In this document: positions 11,310 to 21,505 of the stretch, piece by piece
Layout of the letters: each line of letters opens with the position of its first letter
Position numbering within the stretch: the first letter of the stretch is position 1
Assembly (NCBI GenBank): GCA_900073065.1
Contig: FJOG01000020.1
Span: forward strand, 97,888-139,401
DNA: 41,514 bases
Reading direction: 5' to 3'
Origin: Phialocephala subalpina
Lineage: Eukaryota > Ascomycota > Leotiomycetes > Helotiales > Mollisiaceae
Notes under the pieces: model-generated
Seen by the model: only the letters and a program-made list of their open reading frames with translations
The model's database searches: none
Told to the model about the DNA's origin: nothing
Made by a program: the position numbers and the translations under genes

Positions 11310-11821
11310 CTCGTGCTCGGTTTTGAAAGCAGATAATGATGGAGAATTGAAGACTGCTCAAGTTCAAAGATGTTGTTGTTGACGTGGAGTCCAAGAGATG
11401 CTCTCCCCGACTCGCTCACCGGTTGCCGCTCTTAGCCACGCCCGCGAAACCCTGGAGAGTACTCTCTTCGGGTACGTATCGCCATTTCGATGGGCTTCTC
11501 AATCGGCTGTGGCTTCGTGGTAACTTGGTTGTAAGTAGACGCAACGTTCTCAATAAACTGAGGATGTGAGATGATGTTGAAAGTTTCAGCGGTGAACGCC
11601 GCTGACCCGTGTGACAGAATTGAGTTTTAGCGCTTCGGGTGCTGAAGTCTAGGCGACTTTGTGGTATGCGGGGTAAACCTACGAGTTATGCCCCCTGAAT
11701 TCACAAGCGAAAGCTTCATTCCAGCATCAACACCACCACCAGCCCTTCCTCCCTTCATCCATCGCTCATGGGTGCTACAGCGGAGCGAGGAAGGACCTAC
11801 CATCGTCTGCGATTGAGGAAT
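11310..11821. other. intergenic region between HET gene 1 and the NLR remnant
   Basis: This is the upstream region of the first HET gene and presumably its promoter. No coding sequence or repeat is recognised. Confidence 0.35.
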
Positions 11822-12684
11822 ATGCCCGTGTCATTCGGGGTCGACGTGGGTGACTTCATTGCCATCACTCGTAGAAGGGATAATATGAGGATAGCAGAGC
11901 TTTGAAGATCCGTCTAGCGCCATACCCATCTCTAAATACGAGCTCAACTGACTTGAAATCTGCAGTAGAGTGGTGAAGCAGGGCTAGCCACCCCCTCCTC
12001 CTCGAGCTTGAGGCTCTCGACCGAGCACTGCGTCAACTACAAATCCTCCAGCCCTCCCCACGCGAACTCTTACACGTCTACTCGATTCGAGCGACTGCCA
12101 TCTCATTGCACGGCCTCTGCAAGCTTTCCTCAACATATTATCGAACTTCAAACCACGATCGGAGATATGTACCCGAAGGACAGTCGCTCGAAAGGTTTCC
12201 CTCATCGGATGCAATAGAGGAACATGTAATCTTACAAGGACGATGTTGTGGGATTGAGAGGCATACTTAGGACCACATTGCGACCATCAACCTCCTGCGC
12301 TTGCCGCAGACTCTGCGATCGATACCTACAACCGAGAATGAACGAGCAGAAGTCGCATTCTAGCTAGAGAAGATAATGGCACATCGTAGACTATTGGCAG
12401 AAGTGAAAGATAAGATGGACCTCTCGACCCAGCAACATTCGGAGCCTAAACACATTTGGCAGAGCAGTTGACGACTCTCTAGACACCTGGGACGAAACCA
12501 CACTTGTTGGATGAATGTAGCATTCTCAGACAAACGAACACAACCCATTCGTCGGCACAGCATGTCCTCTGAAGGACCGCCGATCGTTACTGGAGCAGCT
12601 CAGGATGCTCTGAGTAGGTCGAGGACCAGCTCTTTCCAGCTGGCATCAATATCGCCAATTCTTTTTCACCATGCGACCTCATAA
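11822..12684 (+). pseudogene. degenerate N-terminal part of an NLR/STAND-type fungal protein
   Basis: Fragments in different frames match the N-terminal helical region that precedes the NTPase or repeats in many fungal NLR-like proteins. The ATG at 11822 gives PVSFGVDVGDFIAI, a typical start of that family. Near 12240 DDVVGLRGIL is seen. After a frameshift near 12265, the frame from 12271 reads HIATINLL, then KIMAHRRLLAEVKDKMDLS, a coiled-coil segment usual for this region. That frame has stops at 12361-12363 (TAG) and one about 100 bases later, and ends with TAA 12682-12684. The middle (about 11880-12240) is too decayed to follow. No NTPase, WD40, TPR or ankyrin part is left. The family match is from memory of recurrent motifs, so confidence is moderate. 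Confidence 0.45.
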
Positions 12685-13129
12685 ATTCTGAAGACGATGC
12701 TGGCTAAAAAGCCAATCGAGAGCAACGTGATGGGAGCTCACAACCATCCCATCTTCTCAAAGAGTTCTCCGGCTTTGGGGATGGGATCATATTGTCAACG
12801 CAATATATCAACTTCAAGGGGAGCGGGTTTCGGTATGTCAAAATGCATTTCCTTTCAATTACCACGCCTTCTATTCTCGCATTTCGTCCACCTTTCAATT
12901 CATCTATCACTATGTCCAAATCTTTTGAAGAATGACCCCTTTCTTAGGAGGAAAGTCAGGCTCGCAGGACCGCTTTGTCGTTCTGCATGAGAGATGTTTA
13001 GCTTTCGCGAGTAGCTTGCCTAACAGGGGTTCCCTGCAATCAAACGCCTTCAGCGTGCGCACCTCAGCCCGATCCTTTTTGTTCCTTTTGCACTATCTCT
13101 TCGCCTCTCAACTTTTCAAGATATGCGCG
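12685..13129. other. intergenic / upstream of HET gene 2
   Basis: This is the probable promoter and leader of the second HET gene. The HET frame is open back to 12932, but family resemblance starts only at the ATG at 13130. Nothing else is seen. Confidence 0.35.
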
Positions 13130-15105
13130 ATGTTCACACGATTCAATTACACGCCCCTCGATCCCTCAAAGAACGAGATCCGATTCATCAAAATCCTAGC
13201 GAAAAATGAAGACGACCCCGCCCCCGCACTTCGAGGCGAGCTGATCCACACTCCCCTCGAAGACGACACCTTTATCGCAGTTTCCTACGCATGGGAAGAT
13301 TTCACTCTATCCGACTACCCACCAGCATCTCAATGCATGATCAATTTTTCATCCGGGAGCCAACTCTCCATTGGCAGGAATCTCACAGCCCTTCTACAAG
13401 CAGCGCAGACATTGATGCTTGGGAAATTGGTCTGGATCGACGCTATCTGTATCAACCAAGAGGATTTCGCAGAGCGTAGTAGAGAGGTGACGCGAATGCG
13501 CGATATCTATACTGCAGCCTCAGATGTCCTTGTCTGGCTTGGGCCAGAAGAGAACGATAGTGGTTCGGCTCTGAGTCTGATTGGGATGATTGCAAATCAG
13601 ATCCAGACAACGAATCCTTCGTTTGAGGACTTCCAAGAGAATCCAGAGTGGCCGAAATGACCTCCAGAAGACAGGAAATTGGTTGAAGAGAATGTTCGCA
13701 ATGGTGCTCATCTGTCCGAGTGGAAAGCATTTAACTCGTTCTAAAGCGAACTTGGTGGGTGCGAGTGTGAATGTGTCAAGAACTTGCGTTAGCGAAAGAC
13801 GTCACTATCTTTTGTGGTCTAAATATATTTTCATATCACGAACTCTACTCAGTCATCTTCAACGTCTGCGAAGAGGACTTCGATTGGATCAATGATGCTC
13901 TGAAATCCAAGGGAATTTCTCTCGACAAACGTCGTCTTGACATCATTTTCGATCTCATCATTCTCTAGAACTCGGCTGATAGTCGTGATATGCTGCAAGC
14001 ACTCTGGTTTACAGTCGATCGATTGGCTACGGATGAGCGAGACAAGATCTACGGAATTCTCGGAATATCCTCCGATGCGCAGCAAATTGTACCAGAGGCC
14101 GACTATACCCTCACCGTCTCTGATTTGTACAGAAACGTGGCAGAAGCTATGAGCAAATCGAGAGGAGATGTGGACTTTTTCTCCTTGGTCTTCAACCGTG
14201 GAAATGGCTCGATAGGTCCACCTTGGGTACCCACCGCCTCGCGAGCAGACATCTATATGTTCAACACCTCCTTCTTTGAACCTTCCATGTGACGATTCGA
14301 GTTTCAAGCTGCCGGCGGAATTCGACCAGCCGTCTCTTTCGACACAAACAAACAATCCTTCATAGCCGAAGGGTTCATGAAAGACATTGTCGACGGACTC
14401 GGCCCAGCATGGTTCAACGCCAACACGAACATGATTCGGTCACAATCTGTTCTGAAGCATTATTCAACAGACGAAGAGACTTTCAAAGCTCTGTGGATGT
14501 CACTAGTTGCTAGTCTCAACGAGGTAGATGATGGCTTCGCTCTGGCGCTTGATATATTCGGCGAGCTCCTCGCTGCGCAATGTTGCAACCTTGAGGCGGA
14601 GATCACGCACAAGCTCGAAGCACTGACTCTCAACTCGGAAGGCTCTGAGGTGGATATTTGCAAAGGTTTTACATGCTGGTATTCTCGTCATCGGAACTGG
14701 TGCTTTGCTGGTAAAACGGTTCACGAACGGACGCAAACAATCCATGCTTCGAATCCATCTCCAATTCTTTCGCCTCTAGAGCACGAGAGCTGGTCAGACT
14801 TCGACAGGATGTGGAAATAGGTCGTCCCGGGGAGAAGACTTATGTCCTCTACGAAAGGCTTAGTGGGCCCGGTTCCCGATTCAACACAACCCGGAGATCT
14901 CATCCGTATTCTATTTGATGGACGAACGCCATTTATCCCGAAGCCAGTCGAAGGAGGTCATCTTCTTGTTGGAGACTCGTATGTACATGGTGTGGTGGGC
15001 GGAGAGATGATGGAGGGTTTTGACGAAGGTGTGTATGAGAAGCAAATTTTTGATACGCTAGATATCTTTGCGATCCAAATCTGCAATTCCAGTCACCAAC
15101 AATAA
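13130..15105 (+). pseudogene. HET-domain protein 2, multiply disrupted
   Basis: The ATG at 13130 begins a typical HET protein start (FTRFNYTPLDPSKNEIR). HET motifs follow: FIAVSYAWED, KLVWIDAICINQEDFAERSR and YTAASDVLVWLGPEEND. Reading is then broken by TGA 13658-13660, a frameshift of one missing base close to TAA 13742-13744, TGA 13768-13770 (inside the WWVRV-x-MCQELALAKD box, where Trp is expected), TAG 13966-13968, TGA 14290-14292 and TAG 14818-14820. Between them the frame stays clearly coding (ATDERDKIYGILG, PPWVPTASRADIY, GLVGPVPDSTQPGD) down to the final TAA 15103-15105. No intron is needed. Most breaks can be explained by C-to-T or G-to-A changes. This copy is far more decayed than HET genes 1 and 3. 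Confidence 0.82.
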
Positions 15106-15643
15106 AACCCTCTTGCTCTTCTTAGAAAATGAACATACTTTGGTACTTAAAGACTCGAATATAACCCTCCTCACTCTCGCCGAAGATCGAGTAATGGGCC
15201 GACACTCCACTTCCGTGGAAGTTATTCCCACTTTTAATCTTCTAGTGTTAGGCGAGCACGCTTATGTCTGCCGCCTGACTTTATACGAGTACATACGGTG
15301 CTGCCACAACAGTCTATCGATGCGATCGTCTTAGCTTTTGCTCTTGCCTTCGCTATTACTATGCAAGTCCTCCTCTCGGTCTTTTTGGCGGATGGGATGG
15401 CTTTCGAGGAGCAAGGTTTCGTAATAGATCCTCGCGTACGCTTTCCAACCTACTTGCTAGTATCGGGAAGCTGCTCTCTGGCAGCACAGCGAAGTCAACA
15501 CAACAAGTTGCAACTGCAGCGTCACAATATTGAAAAGGATGTCCGGCAGCATAAAATCCAACGTCCAACATTGATTTCGCAACTCTGCAGCATAAGACTA
15601 ATTCTCAGTAATTCTGTTCTAACGCAAGATCTTACAATATTTC
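15106..15643. other. intergenic, no feature seen
   Basis: This is the region between the 3' ends of HET gene 2 (+) and the membrane protein gene (-). A short perfect inverted repeat (ACTTCC-GT-GGAAGT) lies near 15210-15225; its meaning is unknown. No gene is recognised. Confidence 0.3.
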
Positions 15644-16264
15644 CTACAATTCAGCTTCATCATCGTTGGGAATATTGACCACGATGTCCTCACTCTCAAA
15701 CTTTCCCGTTCGCATCTCATCCCCAAACATCAGCTTCTCGTCTTTCTGTCCGCCTTCGTGAACCCACACTCCCATCCAATTCCCCTGTGCTTTCGCTTTG
15801 TATTCTTCTCCCTTTATCAACGCGACTTCCGGCTCCTTGAACACTACTTCTTCGTCGACTTTCCCGTGGGCTGGGACGTGAATGATGCTTTGGTCATCAG
15901 CTGAGAAATACCCGTTGGTGGGCATACGGTGGTTGATTTTCATGTTCAGGCATGGAGCCGCGTCTCCTGTCTTGCTTGACGTGAAAGATATGACTCCAAT
16001 TGCGGGAACGTGGTTGTCGAGTGGTGATGACCATCTTAGGAGTGATATATCGTGAGGGGAGGTGTTTGAGAGTGTGATGCGAAGCTTTGCTGAGCCAAAG
16101 ATGGAGGCGTCTGATACATCAGATGATAGGCTGACCTGTATAGGGATCGAGGAACTTGTAGTCATATTGTCTGGACCGGGGAGAAAGTCGTCACGGACGA
16201 GGTAAAGGGCGACGAAAATGAGAAGGATAACTCCTGCTGCGAGGGCGGTACGGTGACTAGGCAT
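15644..16264 (-). CDS. membrane-anchored protein with deuterolysin-propeptide-like domain
   Basis: An uninterrupted frame of 206 codons starts at ATG 16264; the frame is open 36 bases further upstream but without another ATG. Residues about 7-24 form one membrane segment, followed by a soluble domain and an acidic tail (NIPNDDEAEL). I recognise no named family. The soluble domain aligns by eye with the propeptide of the deuterolysin encoded at 18044: KLRITLSNTSPHDISLLRW against [19 protein letters not shown], then a shared LD, and later PAHGKVDEEVVFKEPEV against [17 protein letters not shown], each followed by a G-x-Y turn. No protease domain or HExxH is present. It may be a stand-alone, membrane-tethered relative of the M35 propeptide, possibly a chaperone or inhibitor; that function is inference. 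Confidence 0.6.
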   Translation of the reverse strand: MPSHRTALAAGVILLIFVALYLVRDDFLPGPDNMTTSSSIPIQVSLSSDVSDASIFGSAKLRITLSNTSPHDISLLRWSSPLDNHVPAIGVISFTSSKTGDAAPCLNMKINHRMPTNGYFSADDQSIIHVPAHGKVDEEVVFKEPEVALIKGEEYKAKAQGNWMGVWVHEGGQKDEKLMFGDEMRTGKFESEDIVVNIPNDDEAEL

Positions 16265-17687
16265 TGATTCTCTTTCGGTGATGAACAGGTTCTGCGCCAA
16301 CGGTGAATTGTTTGAGCTAGGGAAATTCCGGTATGGTGCTCACTAGGTCACATAAACATACAAAGGTTGGATATACAGCTTCCTCTTTAATCGTAGCAAT
16401 GATGGAATTCGCGGTGCACGCCGTGATACGTTTGTCAAAGGACGATACTTCTGTGCTTACTGATAGCTCTTGAGTTGAGGAACGATCTTCTACTTCGTTG
16501 GGAAGGTGGTCGATTTAACGTATCATAGATATCGCTGGCATGCAGGTTGATGCAACCTCCGAGGAACTTTGGATCTGGGCAAGACTTGGCACTCGGTGGG
16601 TTGCCCTTGGCTGCAACTCAATATATGTTGTCCCGGGCAGCGCTCGCAGGCATATATATGAAGTGCGATAGGATTCGCTTGTCGTACTGCCCGGAGGGCT
16701 CGTATCGGCACTTGTGGACCGGTATATCCTCAAGTACCACTGTCTCTTCCCCACAGCCAAGACGGAGCCTCTCCGAATGAAGAAGCTGCGCGGTGCGTCT
16801 GTACAGTTATCAGATTCTAGGAGAGGGAATTCGTAAGGGAATTTGAGAGCCCCCCGTCGGATAAAGACATGTACCGATCCGTTCCTATAAGCTTATCTCA
16901 ACCTCGAAGCGAGGCGCGCTTGGTGGAAAGAGCAGCCTGCACGAATGCAAGACATCTGCAAGTCAATATAAGAGTTCGGTAATATAGCCTATGATATCTT
17001 TGAGAACTCACAACAGACCCCAAAGCAAGCTACATCGAGTTATTTTCTCCGGACGAGGGGACTTGGCGCCACTCGTGGCGGTGCCAAGAGCCACTTCGCT
17101 AACCACCTTCTTCTTTCGTCAGCATCTCGCTTACGCACGATCTACATAGAACTCGACTTTTAAGGTTTCATACCTTTGTTCCAGCAATGACTTGTCTGCT
17201 TTGGTAGAGATTTAGTCAGTGCCAAGATTGGAGAAGACTCACCGTGTGACCAATCACACAAAGAGATGCGTCCCGTCCCGTCCTGTGAGCCAAGAGCTAC
17301 TGCATGCCGAATGGCATGTAGACCTAGTGGCATGCTTCACACCTTGACACCTCTTCCTCCGTCTTGGAAGCCATCTGGATGAAACACAAGATTCTTGTGA
17401 TCTATACACGACCTGGTGCATACTTCATGTTCGAGGGAATGTGCTGGACTTTTAAACTGAGTTCTGTATTGATGCACGGGGAGAGGACGAGAAACTGTGA
17501 ACTACAAGTTCATGTATTCTACCTGCAATCAACTAATCAGATCGCAATACAGCTGTGTTCTTAGCTCCGAATCTGTGCGACACAACCTCTACAGCCTCGA
17601 AACTTACGCTTTAGTAGATGATTTTTAATTCTAACTTCCCTTTTTCGCAACTGATCTCCGTCCGTCGCAAGTCGCAATGCACACTTG

Positions 17688-17840
17688 ATCTCATCCCTTG
17701 TGACTTGTACACCATGCGCTATTTTATGACCTGCTCATTTCAACTATTTGGCATTGGAACAGTTCATCTCATTCCTTGTGCCTTCTAAACCCTGCAACTA
17801 CTTTATGACCTTCTTGTTTCAACTATTCGGCATTGGGTGC
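17688..17840. repeat. imperfect tandem duplication, period 78 bp
   Basis: Two copies begin with ATCTCAT-CCTTGTG at 17688 and 17766 and each ends in TTTCAACTATT-GGCATTGG. By eye they are roughly three-quarters identical. The pair lies about 200-350 bases upstream of the deuterolysin start, so it may be part of its control region. Confidence 0.6.
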
Positions 17841-17937
17841 AGGTACTACCTGTCTCTACCCTTGAAAAGTGTTATCCGCTTTTCCTTGTTTATCTTATCC
17901 TGTCTTCTTGTTGATTCGAGTGGACTTCTTTAAATTT

Positions 17938-17947
17938 GATATAAATA
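17938..17947 (+). promoter_or_regulatory. TATA-like element of the deuterolysin gene
   Basis: GATATAAATA lies about 100 bases before the start codon, followed by a leader with CACA/TCAAG elements and ACC before ATG. The distance and layout suit a fungal TATA box. No experimental support is visible from sequence. Confidence 0.35.
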
Positions 17948-18043
17948 TCGTCACATCTCTGTGAACTTTTTGAATTATCCATCCCACAACAAGAGCCACA
18001 TTGACAACTCAATTCACAGCTTTTCTTCAAGTTTTCATTCACC

Positions 18044-19375
18044 ATGCACTTCTTACGGATCTCTCTGGGTCTTGCTGCCCTCTCCGCATTTGGAAATGCC
18101 GCCGTCATTGAAAACAGCAAGCGTGCGCTGGGCTTGGAGGTCACCCTTGCCCCAACTGAGAACGCTGCTGAGGTCATTGCTACCATCAAGAACGTTGGTG
18201 CTCAAGACTTGAACTTGTTGAAGGCTGGGACGTTCTTGGATTCTGCCCCTGTCCAGAAATTGAGTGTGGTTGATGAAGCTAGTACGGATTCCATGCTCCT
18301 TGAGGCTCGTTTGATCTAATACCCTTTCCCAGATGCTCCCGTGGCCTTTTCTGGTATCTTTCGCTCCATGCAGTACTCAGCTTTAGCCCCAGACTACTTC
18401 CATTTCCTCGCAGCTGGTGCAGAGTACACCACTACCATCGAAGCAGCTGCAGTGCACGATTTTGTACAAAGTGGCACCTACTCCTTCGCGGCCGAGGGAG
18501 CGATGCCCTTTGCAATTGGGAACTCAACTGAGCTTTCCGGAGAGGCAGTTGCCTTCAAGTCGAACACCTTGACGATGGCCGTCGACGGGGCCGCAGCTGC
18601 TCTGGTTCCAAAAGCCATTGGAATGTCTCTCAATGAACGCACTGTCCTTCAATCCGGCTGTTCCAGCTCCCAATCTTCTTCTACCCGGACTGCACTTACC
18701 AACTGTGCTTCACTTGCCCGGGCTGCTTCTTCAGCTGCTAGTTCTGGTTCCGCATCCAAGTTCAGCGAGTACTTCAAGACTACTGCGGCATCTACCCGCT
18801 CAACTGTTGCGGCTCGTCTGACCGCCGTCGCCAACCAATGTGCTTCCACCACCTCTGGTGCCACGAAATACTACTGCACAGATGTGTATGGTAAGTCAAC
18901 CAAACAGCTATTTGTTTATCATCAAATAATTCCCTGGTTTATTACTCCCAAGACACTTGTCAAGAAAACAGCCATATCAAACGACTCCCATCACCTCCCC
19001 ACTCTCGCAACTGCTAACTCTACTTCCTCCTCAGGTTACTGCGACACCAACGTTCTCGCCTACACCATCCCATCAACCAACGAAATCGTCAACTGCCCAA
19101 TCTACTACACTGACTTACCAGCTCTCACCAGCTCCTGCCACGCTCAGGATCGTGCCACCACAACCCTGCACGAGATGACACACGCTCCAGGCACCTACAG
19201 CCCCGGAACTGCTGACAACGCTTATGGTTACTCTGCCTCTGTTGCCCTTTCTAGCGCCAGAGCTGTCTTGAATGCCGACTCATATGCACTTTATGCTAAT
19301 GGTGAGTTTACAATACCCAGGCCCCCTCAGTAATGTTTTTCTAACAAGGTTCTAGCTATCTATGCCGGATGCTAG
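18044..19375 (+). CDS. deuterolysin, secreted neutral metalloprotease (M35)
   Basis: This is a zinc endopeptidase of family M35 (aspzincin), secreted as a proprotein. Exons 18044-18281, 18333-18890, 19035-19301 and 19356-19375 give 1083 nt or 360 residues; introns of 51, 144 and 54 nt are GT-AG, with CTAAT or CTAAC branch sites in the first and third. Residues 1-19 are the signal peptide. The propeptide (about 28-185) has the family text [22 protein letters not shown]. The mature protease carries LHEMTH, with zinc ligands His311 and His315 and catalytic Glu312, then [10 protein letters not shown], where Asp326 is the third ligand typical of aspzincins. The end is the short AIYAGC made by exon 4. 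Six or more cysteines fit the usual disulfides. No defect is visible. It probably serves nutrition or host-tissue breakdown. Confidence 0.93.
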
Positions 19376-21505
19376 ATTATCTAGTCTTCCTCTTGTAGAT
19401 TTCTCATGGACGTGGAAGGATGCTGGGGGAGAGGAAAAGGAGGAAGAGGTTGGATGGAAGCACGATGCTTTGGCATGGGATGGAAATAATTATTTCCTCC
19501 CAGTATATATTTATTGATTTGGTTTAGTGTTCATATTTTTTTTGTCCTGAGATCGGCCCGGTTCGACTTAGTAAATAAATGAAAACTTGTCACTTTCTTG
19601 AAATTTTCGCGGGCCTTGAGGTATTCATTGAAATAATGAATTGTGAAGATCGTGTATAAATGTCTAAGCAGAGACTGGTAGAGGGAATGAGACTGCGAAT
19701 GAGGATAAGATAAACTGGATAGGAGGTAGCCAGGACCTCAATAATTTCCAATCGTCCCTTCACCACCCTACGTATGGTAAGTGAACTTCATCGCCCCTAT
19801 TTTACTCAACTTGATCACGAGATCGAGTCTAAAAATACAGCTAACATGATCACACCTCAATCTGTGATAGTGAACTCGTACTTGAAACATAACAAGGTTA
19901 TATTAAAAGCTCTCCTTTTCAGGTAAATCCTGTCGTGTCTTAAGCGACATCATCGCCAAAATAAGGGGGCTTATTCTGGGCTTGAGGATGCAAATAGCAC
20001 AACTACACCGCAACAGTACGCAGTAAATCTATACTCTAAGCATCAACGACCTCGCTATCAATCGGTTAATATAAGGCACCAAGAAATTAGTCTCGTTTTG
20101 TTCTCAGTAGTTATATAAACCCCTTCCCTTACCTTCCCTTCTTTCAACCTTAACGGTTCACGAACGAACAAGAACTCTCCTTCTTGTCTGTTTGCTTCGA
20201 GTTGCATTTACATTTGAAGCCGCCTCTCAAGCTAATTCATTCACACACTCCTTCACCAATCCTTCCACAATGACACCTAGTGACACGGGCTCTGCCGTCC
20301 TCGCTTTCGATGCCAAGACTAATTATAATTATCGATCGACGAGGCGAGATTATCTGCGTTGATACCTTCAACAAGTTGACGGAAGATGAAAGTCAACGTG
20401 GAAATCAGTCACTGATATCAACAAAATACTCAAATATCCCTCCTTTCCCAACATTATCCCCCAGTCCGGTATTCATAATCATCAATCCAGCTTCTATAAT
20501 CTGGATACCACCATGGCAATTTAGAACAACATGAACATCGCGGCTCAATATAAGCTCAACCCAATCTCAAGTATCAGCTCAGAACGACTATATTACTGAA
20601 TGCCTTCTCCCGAGATCTGCGAAGTTCTGACGTGGATTATCCCAAGCATCAAGTATGTCGAGATCTTGCGAGAGTAAAGCTTCAGGTGGGTAGACTAGAT
20701 ATAGAACGGAGTTGTTACTGTTGGGAATTTTTTTGAATTCCGTTGTTAGAGAGCTGGGTCACTGGGTGCAATGAAAAAACATCACATCGTGGTAGCAAAG
20801 GAATATCTGGGAAACCTAGAACGGAAAGAGGACATTTGATGGATACTCAATTGATCCCTCACGGAACTCAGGTAGTAAGGATCTCTACAAATCCATGCCT
20901 AGGAAATGAATCTTGCTAACGTTGAGATAGAGGCATTCGACAGGACATGAATCACATAGATTGAAGATAGATTGATAAATCGATTCTAGGCTCCTTAATA
21001 ATAGTCACGAATACTATAAATCTCCGTACAAACTTTGAAGTCCTTCTATGCAAAGAGCTCCGTCCATACACTTTCGTATTCTCTATATACTCTTAATAAC
21101 CACTCACGAGGTCTTTATCCATGGTGGCTTCAATAGCCTCTAGCCTTTTATACACCACCTCGTATCGATGAATACATGAGCTGCACTTCTAGATGAAACA
21201 TCGCCTGCACCGCATATTAGGATCGTGACTAAGGAGGGTGTCTTGCCCAGACCTTCGACCGGAAGAAGTGACAACAAGTATTAGAACAGAAGACAACCAC
21301 ATAACAACAACTGCGAACTCTAACATTCTAACATTCTAACATGATAACCAAGACATATACAACCGCTCAGTAATTTGAGAGAAACAGAAGAGCCTTACAG
21401 AAGAGCTACACAATATAAAGTCTAGAATATTTCGAAAATACCCCGCGTACCCTACTTCCTCGTCTTTCCTAGCCATCGACTACGCAATTTTCCTCCTGGA
21501 TCAGA
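19376..21505. other. long intergenic region with an orphan promoter-like stretch
   Basis: No gene is recognised in about 2.1 kb. At 20111-20120 TTATATAAAC is followed by a pyrimidine-rich leader and an ATG at 20270 in good context (CTTCCACAATG), which looks like a complete fungal promoter and 5' UTR. The frame that follows closes after 30 codons, and further stops occur at the rate expected for random sequence. A lost gene or a non-coding transcript could explain it. The rest shows nothing. Confidence 0.3.
20111..20269 (+). promoter_or_regulatory. promoter-like TATA and CT-rich leader without an intact gene
   Basis: A TATA motif, CCCTTCCCTTACC-type pyrimidine tracts, TTCAACC/TCACACAC leader elements and a well-placed ATG at 20270 occur in the order usual for strongly expressed fungal genes. 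The only frame from this ATG is 30 codons long. This is pattern recognition only. Confidence 0.25.

Larger units (their letters stand above)
16265..18043. other. long intergenic region, no gene recognised
   Basis: About 1.8 kb lies between the membrane protein gene (-) and the deuterolysin (+). Codon-like patterns are absent and stops are frequent. It holds a 9-bp imperfect inverted repeat near 17300 (around GCATGCC-GAAT-GGCATG), a 78-bp tandem duplication (separate entry) and the deuterolysin promoter. Confidence 0.4.

Noticed and set aside
20270..20700. Frame from ATG 20270 as a pseudogene with several stops
   Set aside because: Stops occur at about the random rate and no family is recognisable beyond the first 30 codons.
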